Position numbers and translations under genes: made by a program. From NCBI GenBank assembly GCA_013414765.1, contig CP058708.1, positions 3,591,553 through 3,655,552 on the forward strand: a stretch of 64,000 nt of DNA. Direction: 5' to 3'. The stretch is from Candidatus Accumulibacter cognatus. GTDB taxonomy: Bacteria > Pseudomonadota > Gammaproteobacteria > Burkholderiales > Rhodocyclaceae. Position 1 is the stretch's first letter. Every line of letters begins with the position of its first letter. Below, piece by piece: positions 51,578-61,218 of the stretch. The notes under the pieces are model-generated. The model did no database searches. It was not told the DNA's origin and was given only the letters and a program-made list of their open reading frames with translations.

Positions 51578-54256
51578 TCAGCCCTGCACGGCCTGTCGTA
51601 GCCAGCGCTTGCGCAGCTCTTCGAGCAGGCACATGGCCGCCGCGCAGGTCGTCGCCAGCAGCCAGATGGTGCCGCTGATCGGCGCCGTGCCGAACAGCCA
51701 GTTGCCGGCCGGCGTATACAGGATGAACAGGATCACCGCCAGTTCGGCCAGGATGCCGATCTGCAGATAGCGATTGCCACCCAGGCCGTAGCTGAGCAGA
51801 GAGTGCAGCGGGTGGCGGCAGAGATAGACGTTGACCATCTGTGTGACCACGATCGTCGCCAGGCAGGCAGATGTTGCCTCCAGATAGAGTGTCTGGTGGC
51901 GGTCGAGAAAGTCACCGTAATGCCAGCTACCGGCCTCGAGGACGAAGAAGAATACACCCATCGCCGCTACTGCTTCGAGGATGCCGAGAAACAGGTAGGC
52001 ACGCGCAATCAGGCCCCACGATAGCAGTCGCTCGCTGCGCGTGCGCGGTGGCCGGGTCATCACCGCCGGGTCGGGTTTTTCGGCGCCGAGGGCCAGCGCC
52101 GGCAGCATGTCGGTGCCGAGGTCGACTGCCAGGATCTGGAGAATGGTCAGCGGTAGCGGAATCCGGAACAGGACAAAGGCGAGATAGGGGATCAGCTCGG
52201 GGATGTTGGAGCTGAGGATGTAGGTGAGGAACTTGCGGATGTTTTCGAAGACCGCGCGCCCTTCCTCGATCGCTGCGACGATGCTGGCGAAGTTGTCGTC
52301 GAGCAGGATCAGGTCAGCCGCGGCCTTGGCGACGTCGGTGCCGCCGATGCCCATGGCGATGCCGATGTCGGCGGTTTTCAAGGCTGGTGCGTCATTGACA
52401 CCGTCGCCGGTAACGGCGACGATCTCGCCCTTATTCTTCAGGGCCTCGACGATGCGCATTTTCTGCTCGGCAGCGACGCGGGCGAAAATGATTTCCGGGG
52501 CGTCGAGTGCCAGTTGCAGTTGCGTCGGTGACATCAGGCGCAGTTGCTCGCCACTCACCACCACCGGCTGCTCGCTTCTCACCATGCCGATCTGGCGGGC
52601 AATGGCGAGGGCCGTGCGCGGGTGGTCGCCAGTCACCATGATGATCCGGATACCGGCCGCGACGCAACGTGCAATGGCTTCCGGCACCTCGGCGCGGGGG
52701 GGATCTTCGAGACCGATCAGCCCGGCCAGGACCATTCCCTGTTCTTCCTCCGGCATGCCTTCCTCGCTGACGGTTCGATGTGCGAAGGCAAGAACGCGCA
52801 GTCCGGCGCCGGCCATCTCGTCCTGTGCCGCCAGCAGGCGGGTGCGTGCGGCATCGTCGAGTGGCGCCAGGCCTGCGTCGAAGTGGATGAACTGGCAGCG
52901 GGCGAGCACCGTCTCCAGGGCGCCCTTGCAATAGAGCATGCGGCCTTGCGGTGTTTCGCAAAGCACCGACATGCGTTTGCGGTCGGTGTCGAAAGGAATT
53001 TCGTCAAGGCGGCTGAAACCCTCGAGATCGCCGGCCATTTTCCGGCCGATCTCGGCCAGCGCGATTTCCATCGGATCGCCATGCAGGATGTGCCGACCCT
53101 GTTCCTCAATCTCCTTCAGATTGTGGCACAGCGCAGCATTGACGAACAGCTCGCGGTGATCATCGATCAGGTGGGCACGCATTCCCAGATCGGCGCATGG
53201 CAGGAAAGCGCCGCCGACCCATAGCTGGTGTACCGACATGCGGTTCTGGGTCAGCGTGCCGGTCTTGTCGCTACAGATCACCGTCGTCGACCCGAGTGCC
53301 TCGACCGCCGGCAGATGGCGTACCAGTGCGTTGCGCCTGGCCATCCGCTGGGTGGCCATGGCCAATGACAGGGTGACGGTTGGCAACAGTCCCTCCGGGA
53401 CGTTGGCGACGATAATGCCGATGGCGAACAGCAGGTTCTCCCAGGTCGGCAGACCGATGGCCTGACCGACCAGGAACAGCGTCACCCCCATGCCTGTGGC
53501 CAGGCCGGCAACGATGCGCGACAGGCGGGCGATCTCGCGCTGCAGCGGCGAGGAGGTTTCGCCTGCGGTCTGTGTCAGATGGGCGATGCGGCCGAACTCG
53601 GTGCGCATGCCGGTGGCGTATACCACGGCGCGCCCCTGCCCCGACACGACCGAGGTACCGGCGAGGACAATGTTCTTGGCGTGCAGCGGCAATTCTTCAG
53701 CGCTCGGCTCGATGTTGCGGGCCTGGGCCAGCGACTCGCCGGTGACCGTCGACAGGTTGACGCGCAAGCCGAAGGCATCGATGACGCGGCAGTCGGCGGC
53801 AATGAAATCCCCTTCTTCGAGGAGCACGATGTCGCCCGGCACAAGTTCGCTGGCAAGAATCTCGACGATCTCGCCGTCACGCAGCGCCTTCACTTTTTGC
53901 GGCAGCAACTGGCGCAGTGCGGCGACTGCCCGCTCTGCCTTGTACTCCTGCCAGAACGAGAAGATGCCGTTGATGATGATCACCCCGACGATGGCCACGC
54001 CCAGACGCGCCATGCCCTGGCCGGGATCGAAATGTTCGGCGGCGAACGCCAGCGCGGCACCGATCCACAGGATGATCGCAAAGAAGTGGGTGAACTCCTG
54101 CGCGAAGCGCAGCAGCAGGTGCTCGTGCGCGACCTCCTCGAGATGGTTGGGACCGTACTCGGCCAGGCGGCGTGCCGCTTCGCTGGAATGGATGCCGGCC
54201 GCCGAGGTGTTCAGGCTGGCCAGGGCCTGCTCGGCATCAAGAGCGTGAATACGCAA
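51578..54256 (-). CDS. P-type cation-transporting ATPase (P2-type)
   Basis: 892 residues, full length. Actuator region STVTGESLAQARNIEPSAEE, membrane signature GIIVANVPEGLLPTVTLSLA (PEGL), phosphorylation site VICSDKTGTLTQNRMSVHQL, nucleotide-binding KGALETV and hinge GDGVNDAPALKTADIGIAMG are all intact. About ten membrane helices are expected. The PEGLLPTVT motif suits the Ca2+/Na+,K+-like P2 types, but the ion cannot be assigned from the sequence alone. The start appears to be TTG at 54256 with AAGGA upstream. It lies 25 bases after the previous gene and just before the phosphotransferase fusion, and the three may form an operon. Confidence 0.92.
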   Translation of the reverse strand: MRIHALDAEQALASLNTSAAGIHSSEAARRLAEYGPNHLEEVAHEHLLLRFAQEFTHFFAIILWIGAALAFAAEHFDPGQGMARLGVAIVGVIIINGIFSFWQEYKAERAVAALRQLLPQKVKALRDGEIVEILASELVPGDIVLLEEGDFIAADCRVIDAFGLRVNLSTVTGESLAQARNIEPSAEELPLHAKNIVLAGTSVVSGQGRAVVYATGMRTEFGRIAHLTQTAGETSSPLQREIARLSRIVAGLATGMGVTLFLVGQAIGLPTWENLLFAIGIIVANVPEGLLPTVTLSLAMATQRMARRNALVRHLPAVEALGSTTVICSDKTGTLTQNRMSVHQLWVGGAFLPCADLGMRAHLIDDHRELFVNAALCHNLKEIEEQGRHILHGDPMEIALAEIGRKMAGDLEGFSRLDEIPFDTDRKRMSVLCETPQGRMLYCKGALETVLARCQFIHFDAGLAPLDDAARTRLLAAQDEMAGAGLRVLAFAHRTVSEEGMPEEEQGMVLAGLIGLEDPPRAEVPEAIARCVAAGIRIIMVTGDHPRTALAIARQIGMVRSEQPVVVSGEQLRLMSPTQLQLALDAPEIIFARVAAEQKMRIVEALKNKGEIVAVTGDGVNDAPALKTADIGIAMGIGGTDVAKAAADLILLDDNFASIVAAIEEGRAVFENIRKFLTYILSSNIPELIPYLAFVLFRIPLPLTILQILAVDLGTDMLPALALGAEKPDPAVMTRPPRTRSERLLSWGLIARAYLFLGILEAVAAMGVFFFVLEAGSWHYGDFLDRHQTLYLEATSACLATIVVTQMVNVYLCRHPLHSLLSYGLGGNRYLQIGILAELAVILFILYTPAGNWLFGTAPISGTIWLLATTCAAAMCLLEELRKRWLRQAVQG

Positions 54257-54281
54257 TTCGGGATGATCCTTTCAATCCACT

Positions 54282-55940
54282 CTACGCTCTCGGTGGCCGC
54301 TTCCTGCGCCAGACGGGGAGCAGGGCAGCGAGTTTGTCGCGATGCGACAGACGTTCGTCGGAGAGCGCTTCGAGAAAGTCCGAGAGTGGTTTCGACTTGA
54401 CAACCGCAAAACCCGTGAGCAGCACCGACGGGATGGCTACCAGGGCAAAGAAGAGGATCCGGTCGACCAGATCATCTTGGGCTGCGTCGATCAGATTGAT
54501 GCCGAGGAAGCCGGTGGTAATCGTCGCCACCAGACCGGCGGTGGTCACCACGGTGAGCCGGACGACCGTATTGGCCTGTCGGCGCAGACTGTCGCTGTCG
54601 AGGTACTGGCTCATGTCCTGGATCTCCTCGCGTAGCTCGGTGTAGAGATTTTCCGTGCCGAGGTGGTCGCTGGTGATCCTGAACAGAGCGCGCGCCTGCA
54701 TCTGGTCCGAGACCTCGTGGAACCAGTAGCGATGGCTGAAGCGCAGAAAGACCTCGAGGATCTGCCGGATCGCGCGCTTGAACTGTTTGACCGATTCGGC
54801 GTGACCGATTTCGAGCCGGTTGAGCGCGGCGACCAGCCGATCCGAGAGCATCAGCAGCGCTGCCTTGTGGAAGTGGGGAATAAGAAAGAGCAGGAAGAAC
54901 TGGTGGCGGAACTGTCCGAGGAGGCCGTTTTCCAGGCCGGTGAAGTAGGCCTCGCGCGCGCTGCCGACCATTACGAACGCGTGCCCGCAGGACATCAGCC
55001 GGGTTCCTGGTGGTTCGGCTTGCGGATGCCAGTAGCGGTCATAGCAATAGCGCGATTCGAAGCCTTCGAGGTGCTGGTCGGAGTAGGGCAGCGAGCCGGG
55101 CTTTCCTGGGCCGGCAACCAGCACCAGGCGGGCAAAGTCGCCGCGCGTCAGGGCGCGGGGATCATCCACGGCCAGGTAGGCGAGCAGGGGCATGCGGTGA
55201 TACTCGATCTGTCGGTAGCGCACCAGGCCCACCTCGCCCGAGTGGTGCTGCACCAGCGGGCGGAGCAGGAATTCCCAGTGCGAGGAGATGCACGGTGCCC
55301 GGCAGCGGGAAACGAACGACAGGTACTTGCTGCGCATCTCGTAGTCGGAAACGGACAGCACCTGGCCATTTGACCCGATCCACTCCGCACGCTTGAGGCA
55401 GTGGCCGCCACTGCCATCGTCGTCCCAGTACGGCGGGTAGGCGCGGCCGAAGCGGTACAGCGTATCCTGTACCTGTCGTAGCTCGAGGTCGTCGGCGGCA
55501 ATCTCGACGACCAGAATGACGACATCGATGTCGTAGAAGAAATAGAGATCGAGATGCACGATGTCGAAGTCGATCGGCTGATCGCTCTCCTTGAAGGTCA
55601 TGCGCACTTTTGCCACGTCGTGGCGACGGAAGACGCGGATTGGCGATTCGCCAGCGTGCGACGAGGCTTCTTGACCGACCCCTTCTCCGTACAGAAAACG
55701 CTGAACATAGGGCAGGAAGGTGATGAATTCACTGTAATGGCGCTCGTGGAATTGCTCCGGGTCGCCGCAGAATTCGTCCGCGAGTTCGCGCCACGGGTGG
55801 TCGGCCGAAACCTGCTCCAGCAACTGGCTGTGGCTTTGCAACGGGCCATCGTCAGGCAGGGGCATCAACTGCAGCGGCCACAGCAGGATCTGGCGGAAAT
55901 GCCTGACTCGAAGCTTGGCAGGATTCGTTGCGAATTCCAT
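54282..55940 (-). CDS. Unknown protein with C-terminal membrane hairpin, CorA-like end
   Basis: 552 residues from the ATG at 55940, which is preceded by GGAGG. The frame extends to 56033, but that part runs through an intergenic repeat and gives a PAKAGI-type artefact. The N-terminal 380 residues form a soluble domain (LDLYFFYDIDVVILVVEIAA, FRRHDVAKVRMTFKE) that I do not recognise in detail. A helical stretch (HFHKAALLMLSDRLVAALNR to YTELREEIQDMSQYLDSDSL) leads to two membrane segments (TVVTTAGLVATITTGFLGIN and ILFFALVAIPSVLLTGFAVV). A G[FM]N-like motif (GFLGIN) at the first helix resembles CorA-type channels, but the canonical GMN is absent. It directly precedes the P-type ATPase gene. Confidence 0.75.
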   Translation of the reverse strand: MEFATNPAKLRVRHFRQILLWPLQLMPLPDDGPLQSHSQLLEQVSADHPWRELADEFCGDPEQFHERHYSEFITFLPYVQRFLYGEGVGQEASSHAGESPIRVFRRHDVAKVRMTFKESDQPIDFDIVHLDLYFFYDIDVVILVVEIAADDLELRQVQDTLYRFGRAYPPYWDDDGSGGHCLKRAEWIGSNGQVLSVSDYEMRSKYLSFVSRCRAPCISSHWEFLLRPLVQHHSGEVGLVRYRQIEYHRMPLLAYLAVDDPRALTRGDFARLVLVAGPGKPGSLPYSDQHLEGFESRYCYDRYWHPQAEPPGTRLMSCGHAFVMVGSAREAYFTGLENGLLGQFRHQFFLLFLIPHFHKAALLMLSDRLVAALNRLEIGHAESVKQFKRAIRQILEVFLRFSHRYWFHEVSDQMQARALFRITSDHLGTENLYTELREEIQDMSQYLDSDSLRRQANTVVRLTVVTTAGLVATITTGFLGINLIDAAQDDLVDRILFFALVAIPSVLLTGFAVVKSKPLSDFLEALSDERLSHRDKLAALLPVWRRKRPPRA

Positions 55941-55962
55941 GGGCACCTCCGGAATCGGATCA

Positions 55963-56005
55963 ATCCGCCGGATGCCGGCTTTCGCCGGAATGACGGCAGG
56001 GATTG
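55963..56005. repeat. REP-type hairpin repeat
   Basis: GCCGGATGCCGGCTTTCGCC and GGAATGACGGC form the common CCGGC-TTTC-GCCGG hairpin (55974-55987) seen as dispersed intergenic repeats in many proteobacteria. It lies between the unknown protein gene and the fructosamine-kinase gene and is responsible for the spurious upstream frame there. Confidence 0.7.
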
Positions 56006-56057
56006 CAGTCAGCAAGGATAAATGTACAAACATCCCGGATGTACAAGCTTCCGGGTT

Positions 56058-56975
56058 TTAACCAGAGATTTCTGCCAATAGCCTGGCGATCATGCGCTCG
56101 GCCTGGCGCAGATAGCCGCCGCCAAACAGATTCAGGTGGTTGAGTACGTGGTAGAGGTTGTAGAGCGTCTTGCGCTGTTCGAAACCGTCGTCGAGTGGCC
56201 AGGCTTCGCGGTAGGCAGCGTAGAAGCTGTCCGGAAAGCCTCCGAACAGCTCGCTCATCGCCAGGTCGGCCTCGCGGTCGCCGAAATAGACCGCCGGATC
56301 GAATAATGCCAGCTTGCCCGAAGCGTCGGTGGCGGCGTTGCCATGCCACAGATCCCCATGCAGCAGACTCGGCTGCGGCTGATGATCGACGAACAGCGCC
56401 GCCAGTTTCTCGCTCAGGCGTTCGCCATCGCGGATCAGTTTGTCGTGCTGCGCGTGTCGCCTTGCCCGTTCGAGCTGCGGCAGCAGACGCTGGCGGGCGA
56501 AGAAGAATGGCCAGTTGCGATGCCATGTATTCGACTGTGGCGTACTGCCGATGAAATTGTCACGGTGCCAGCCATGTTGTGCGCCCTGGATGCGGTGCAA
56601 GGTCGCTAGCGCATGCCCGGCTGTCCGACCCTGTGTCCGTTCGCGCAAGGCTTGCAGGGGCAGGTATTCCAGCACCAGATAGGCTTGCCGGGCAGCGACG
56701 CCGTGCCCAACGATACGTGGCACCCGCACTGCCGGACAGCCGGCCAGCGCGCTCAGGCCGTCGGCTTCGGCGGCGAACATCTCGGCCAGACCAGCGTCGT
56801 TCAACTTGACGAAATAGCGCTGCCTGGCGTTCTCGACCAGGAGCGCGCGCGAGATCGAGCCTCCGCCGATGTCGCTGACAGAGTCGATGCCCGGCGACGA
56901 TCCGCTGTCGCTGCCGATCACCTCGCTCAAGGCATTTTGCAGCGCGCTATCCAGATGGCAATAAAGCGAACTCAT
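56058..56975 (-). CDS. Fructosamine kinase family protein
   Basis: 305 residues. The kinase-like fold shows RYFVKLNDAGLAEMFAAEAD (Lys and Glu of the small lobe), the hinge LVLEYLPLQALRER, the catalytic loop LLHGDLWHGNAATDASGKLA and metal site LFDPAVYFGDREADLAMSEL, followed by YNLYHVLNHLNLFGGGY. This is the bacterial YniA/FN3K-type pattern. Such enzymes phosphorylate ketoamines such as ribulosamines on proteins, allowing deglycation. It follows the diguanylate cyclase gene after 30 bases. Confidence 0.92.
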   Translation of the reverse strand: MSSLYCHLDSALQNALSEVIGSDSGSSPGIDSVSDIGGGSISRALLVENARQRYFVKLNDAGLAEMFAAEADGLSALAGCPAVRVPRIVGHGVAARQAYLVLEYLPLQALRERTQGRTAGHALATLHRIQGAQHGWHRDNFIGSTPQSNTWHRNWPFFFARQRLLPQLERARRHAQHDKLIRDGERLSEKLAALFVDHQPQPSLLHGDLWHGNAATDASGKLALFDPAVYFGDREADLAMSELFGGFPDSFYAAYREAWPLDDGFEQRKTLYNLYHVLNHLNLFGGGYLRQAERMIARLLAEISG

Positions 56976-57005
56976 GATATCCTGGCTGACGCCGGTTGGC
57001 GCGGC

Positions 57006-58055
57006 CTATTGGACTCCCGCAGACTGTGGGCGTGGCGCCAGCACGACGCGGTTGCGTCCCTGTGCCTTGGCCGTATAAAGGGCCCGATCGGCGCGGCTGA
57101 CGAACTCGGTGGCGGACTCGCCGGCAATATGGTCGGCGACCCCGATCGAGACCGAGATGTTGCCGATCATGGCTTCCTTTTTACCACTGCGCCGGACCCG
57201 GCTGGCAAAGACCGTCGCGCGCAGTGCCTCGGCCAGGCCGATGGCTCCGCCGCGAGGCGTTTGCGGCAGGATGACGGCGAACTCCTCGCCACCATAACGG
57301 GTCGCGGTATCCTTGCCCTTGACGTTTGCGCGCAGGATCTGGCCGACACTGCTCAGTACCTGATCACCGAAGACGTGTCCCAGGGTGTCGTTGAGCCGTT
57401 TGAAATGGTCCAGATCGATCATCAGCAGGCACGGCCCATGCGTCTCGGGAGTGACTTCCTTGAGGCAGGCGTCGAGTGCCAGATCAAAGCCCTTTCGATT
57501 GGTCAGTCCGGTCAGCGCATCGATCAGCGCTTCCTCACGGGCGCGGGCCACTTCCTGCCGCAGTTGCTGGACTTCGCGCCGGCTCTCCTCGAGTCGTGTC
57601 TGCAATACCCCGATCGCCGCCTGCATTTCCCGGGTACCGCGCAGGATGTCTTCAACACTGCTTGCCAACGACCCATGGCTAGTTGGCAGGTTCAGTGCAT
57701 CGCTCCAGCTCGCCAGCGAACCGCCAAAGCGGGACGCCTGCTCGTCGGCGGTGGTCGCCGACTCCGAGATCTGCTCGACAATCTGGTTGACGCTGTCGCC
57801 GATGCGCGAGGCGGTTTGTGTATCGAAGTCGGCCACATGCCTGGCGTAGAGCGCATGGGTGGTGGCCTCGTTCAGTTGCCCGTCGCGTTCGATCTGCGCG
57901 TCCACCGCTGCCTTCAGCACCGGATTGGTGCCTGCCACGTACTCGTACCAGAGGGCATAGCTTGCCGGGTGCAAGCCGGCATCCTGCTGGCTCATGCGCT
58001 TGAGTGCGAGCCGCAGGTAATCTGCGCTTTGCGCGGTGCTGTGACGATACTTCAT
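57006..58055 (-). CDS. Diguanylate cyclase (GGDEF domain)
   Basis: 349 residues from the ATG at 58055; the frame extends to 58271 through the end of the upstream gene. The N-terminal half (about 1-180) is helical and not assigned, with YALWYEYVAGTNPVLKAAVD typical of a group of cytosolic diguanylate cyclases. A coiled coil (LEESRREVQQLRQEVARARE) leads to the GGDEF domain: DALTGLTNRKGFDLAL, DLDHFKRLNDTLGHVFGDQV, and the active site RYGGEEFAVILP. The signature is GGEEF, which is usually active. The inhibitory site upstream reads KGKD instead of RxxD, so product inhibition may be weakened. Confidence 0.92.
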   Translation of the reverse strand: MKYRHSTAQSADYLRLALKRMSQQDAGLHPASYALWYEYVAGTNPVLKAAVDAQIERDGQLNEATTHALYARHVADFDTQTASRIGDSVNQIVEQISESATTADEQASRFGGSLASWSDALNLPTSHGSLASSVEDILRGTREMQAAIGVLQTRLEESRREVQQLRQEVARAREEALIDALTGLTNRKGFDLALDACLKEVTPETHGPCLLMIDLDHFKRLNDTLGHVFGDQVLSSVGQILRANVKGKDTATRYGGEEFAVILPQTPRGGAIGLAEALRATVFASRVRRSGKKEAMIGNISVSIGVADHIAGESATEFVSRADRALYTAKAQGRNRVVLAPRPQSAGVQ

Positions 58056-58107
58056 CGTGCCCTGGTCTCCTGGAATGGATTGCAGGCTCTGCCCGAGAGA
58101 GCCTGGC

Positions 58108-60234
58108 TTATTTTGCAGTATGGTCGCTAGGTGGTGTGATACTGCCACGACGCAAGAGGATTTCGACTTCGTCGGGCGGCAGCGGACGACTGAACAGATA
58201 GCCCTGTAGCTTCGTACATTTCGCCTGCTGAAGAAACTCGAATTGCTGGCGAGTTTCGACGCCTTCGGCAATCACCTCCAGACCCAGGTTGTGCGCCATG
58301 GCGATGATCGCGGTGGCGATCCCCGTATCGTTGGCGCTGTTGGGCAGTCCGCGAACGAAGCTCTGGTCGATCTTGAGCATGCCGATCGGGAAGCGCTTGA
58401 TGTATGAAAGCGACGAGTAGCCGGTGCCGAAATCGTCGATCGCGAAATGCACGCCCAGCGCACGCAGGCGACACAGTCCCTGAACCTGCCTGGACTCCGG
58501 ATCCATCAGGATGCTCTCGGTCAACTCCAGTTCGAGCTGCTCGGCGCGGATGCCGGTCTCGGAAATGATCGCCGCAACCCGGTCGAGGAAATGAGGTGAG
58601 CGCAACTGGCGTGCCGACACATTGACCGCCACCCTCGCGGTCAATACCCCGTGTAACTGCCATTCCATGATCTGGCGGCAGGCAGTATCGAGCACCCATT
58701 CCCCCATCGGCACGATCTGACCGCTTTCTTCGGCCACCGGGATGAACTGTGCCGGTGAGACCATCCCATGCTGCGGATGTTGCCAGCGAATCAGCGCTTC
58801 GATGCCGACGATCGTGCCGTCCGCGGCGCTCACCTGTGGTTGGTAGAGGAGGTGGAATTCGCCTTGTTCGAGACCCTTGCGAATATCGGTTTCGAGCGCC
58901 ATGCGCGCCGTCGTCTGCGTCGTCAGGGACTGGTGATACAACTGCCAGTTGTTGCGTCCCTGATCCTTGGCGTGGTACATCGCCGTATCGGCGTGCTTGA
59001 GCAGCGTCGCGGCATCGTCACCGTCAGCGGGGAAGAGGGCGATGCCGATGCTCGAAGTGACCACGATTTCCTGGGTGCCGATCAGGAAAGGCTGTGCGAG
59101 CAGCGCCTGCAGTCGCGTCGCGACCATGCTGACGGTATGGGTCTCGTCGACATCGGGCAGGACGACGGTGAACTCGTCACCGCCCAGACGGGCAACGTGC
59201 AGACCGGATTCATCCAGCGCCGGCCGGGCGACGAAATCACCGGCGCGCAGCTTTTCCTTCATTCGCTCGGCGACGGCCTGCAGCAGGTAGTCGCCGGCAC
59301 TGTGGCCGAGCGTATCGTTGATGCGCTTGAAGCCGTCGAGATCGAGGAACAGCAGCGCCAACTGGTGATGGTTTCGGCGCGCGCGCGCCAACTCATGGTC
59401 TAGGCGTTCGAGGAAGCTCTGGCGATTCGGCATGCCGGTCAGTGTGTCGAAGTAGGCCAGACGGCGGATTTTGTCCTCGTTGAGTTTCTGGGTAGTGATG
59501 TCACGCACCACGATCACCACCTTGTCCACCCCGTTTGGCGTGATGCGCGCTTCGTAATGGTGGCTGCCGTCCGGCATCGGCAGCTTGTAGAGCACCGTTT
59601 GCAGATGGCCTCGCAAGAGCGCCAGTTCAATACCCTGCTGGATCGGTTTTGCCACCTCGGCTGGCAGGATTGCCGCCATGTTCTTGCCGAGCAACTCGCT
59701 GGCGGGAACGAAGGCCGTTGTGGCGTAGCCCTGCTTGTAATCGAGGTAGGTGCCTTGCCAGTCCATGACGAAGATCATGTCGGGAATCGCCCGCATGATC
59801 GCCGCCTGCTTTTCCTTGAGTTCGCTCAACTGGCGCGCCGCTTGCGCCGAGCGCAACACATAGCGTGCCCGATGTCCGAGGATCGGCCAGTTGATCGGCT
59901 TGGCGACGAAATCGTTGGCGCCTGACTCGTAGGCCCGGTTGATCGACGCTAGATCATCCATGCCGGTGACCACGATCACCGGCACCCGCGCCATGTCCCA
60001 GCGCTGGCGGAGGCGACGGCAGACTTCGAATCCATCGATGCCGGGCATCTCGACATCGAGCAGCAGCAGGTCCGGCGGTGGATCGTCCAGCATGTCGAGG
60101 GCCTGTTCGCCATCCGCGGCCTCGAGCACGTCGAATCCGAACTGGGCCAGCGTCTCCCGTTCCAGCATCCGCATCACATAATCATCGTCGACGATCAGCG
60201 CCGTTGGCAGTACGTGCTCTGCATTCGAGAGCAT
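58108..60234 (-). CDS. Response regulator with PAS, GGDEF and EAL domains
   Basis: 708 residues from the ATG at 60234 (GGAG upstream). Receiver domain, about 10-130: LIVDDDYVMRMLE, phosphorylated D in LLLLDVEMPGIDG, K in DFVAKPINW. PAS-like domain, about 140-250: MRAIPDMIFVMDWQGTYLDY. GGDEF domain, about 265-430: DTLTGMPNRQSFLERL and RLGGDEFTVVLPD, with an intact GGDEF. EAL domain, about 440-690: GIEALIRWQHPQHG (EALIRW), NVSARQL, ELTESILM, FAIDDFGTGYSSLSYIKRFP and EVIAEGVETRQQ. Both active-site sets look functional, so it may make or break c-di-GMP. It is just downstream of the decayed hybrid kinase, its possible partner. Confidence 0.93.
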   Translation of the reverse strand: MLSNAEHVLPTALIVDDDYVMRMLERETLAQFGFDVLEAADGEQALDMLDDPPPDLLLLDVEMPGIDGFEVCRRLRQRWDMARVPVIVVTGMDDLASINRAYESGANDFVAKPINWPILGHRARYVLRSAQAARQLSELKEKQAAIMRAIPDMIFVMDWQGTYLDYKQGYATTAFVPASELLGKNMAAILPAEVAKPIQQGIELALLRGHLQTVLYKLPMPDGSHHYEARITPNGVDKVVIVVRDITTQKLNEDKIRRLAYFDTLTGMPNRQSFLERLDHELARARRNHHQLALLFLDLDGFKRINDTLGHSAGDYLLQAVAERMKEKLRAGDFVARPALDESGLHVARLGGDEFTVVLPDVDETHTVSMVATRLQALLAQPFLIGTQEIVVTSSIGIALFPADGDDAATLLKHADTAMYHAKDQGRNNWQLYHQSLTTQTTARMALETDIRKGLEQGEFHLLYQPQVSAADGTIVGIEALIRWQHPQHGMVSPAQFIPVAEESGQIVPMGEWVLDTACRQIMEWQLHGVLTARVAVNVSARQLRSPHFLDRVAAIISETGIRAEQLELELTESILMDPESRQVQGLCRLRALGVHFAIDDFGTGYSSLSYIKRFPIGMLKIDQSFVRGLPNSANDTGIATAIIAMAHNLGLEVIAEGVETRQQFEFLQQAKCTKLQGYLFSRPLPPDEVEILLRRGSITPPSDHTAK

Positions 60235-60345
60235 GGTCGATTCTCCGGGGGTTCGAGACGCGCAACGGGTGACATGACTGTGATCGGGCCGTCGGGTGGC
60301 AAGCAACGCAAAAGGATAGACCGAAGCTGTTCACATGGGAAGGGT

Positions 60346-61108
60346 TCAGCCAGAGAGGTCTGTCCTGAAAGATCGGGAAGTCGTTGCGTGTTCGTCCATC
60401 AGCGCCTGCAAGACGCGCAGCAGTTCCTGATCAGCGCTTTGCAGCAGGGACCTGGCGCCTTCGAGGGTGCCGCTGCAGCCGAGCATCTGCAGCACCTTGC
60501 ACAATGCCGCCAGACGCTCGGCGCCGTCGTTGGCGCTGCTCGACTTCATCCCATGCGCCGCCTTGCGCAATGCATCAGCGTTGTCGGCATCGGTTGCCGA
60601 ATGCATCCGTGCCAGGCGCATCGGCGAGGTAGGCGTCGATCACCTTGTTGACCAGCAGCGCGCCATTGGCCCCCGGTAATTGCCGGATGCTGTCGAGGGC
60701 GCGCGGATTGATGGCCGGTTCGGCATCGGCGGTCTCTGCCTGGCCGTACAGTGCTGGCGGTGGCACCGCTGCCGGGGTGGACGCCGCCGTCCCGGTGTCC
60801 GCACGCGGAAGCCAGCGCTCAAGCATCGACGACAAGCTCTGGGCGGTGCAGGGATTGCCCAGATATTCTTCCATGCCGGCGGTGAGACTACAGCGACAGA
60901 GGGTTGAAATGAATGCGCTTGATCTCGAGTTTGCTGACTTCGATCCTGAGAAGTCGAGAATGTCGTTGATCATGCCGAGCAGATGCTCACCGGACTGATC
61001 AACGGCGACAACGAAGCGCTGCTGCTGCGGGCTCAACGGGGTGCCGCGCAGCAGTTCGGTCAGGCCGAGAATGCCGTTCATTGGCGTGCTGATCTCGTGG
61101 CTATTAAG
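60346..61108 (-). pseudogene. Hybrid histidine kinase remnant (HisKA ... REC end ... HPt)
   Basis: The upstream end is the H box, SHEISTPMNGILGLTELLRG, followed by VVAVDQSGEHLLGMINDILD. After DFS the true frame continues only in another phase (RIEVSKLEIKRIHFNPLSL), so there is a one-base loss. Then the ATPase and most of the receiver are missing, and only the receiver's end (LTAGMEEYLGNPCTAQSL) remains. The HPt domain follows (LDSIRQLPGANGALLVNKVI), with a second frameshift near 60610; its end (RKAAHGMKSSSANDGAERLA) is read from 60621. Remnants of an ancestral kinase of the size expected for a hybrid with HPt. Clearly non-functional. Confidence 0.85.
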
Positions 61109-61218
61109 GGAGCCCTTAAATTCCTTCCATCCGCACGGCGCCTTCGGGCTCGTAGACAGTTACCAGGCCAACGAATTAAAGGGCCGGGTTAATAATGGTC
61201 GCCAGGAAATCGCTCTAG
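61109..61218. other. Short unassigned stretch with a TTAAGGG palindrome
   Basis: Between the kinase remnant and the second IS1182 copy. It begins near an almost perfect palindrome, TTAAGGGAGCCCTTAA (about 61107-61122), and then has no recognisable coding content. It may be the scar of another mobile element or a deletion junction. Confidence 0.35.

Noticed and set aside
55941-56033. N-terminal extension of the unknown protein at 54282
   Set aside because: The extra codons translate a dispersed hairpin repeat (PAKAGI-type product) and a strong GGAGG lies before the ATG at 55940.
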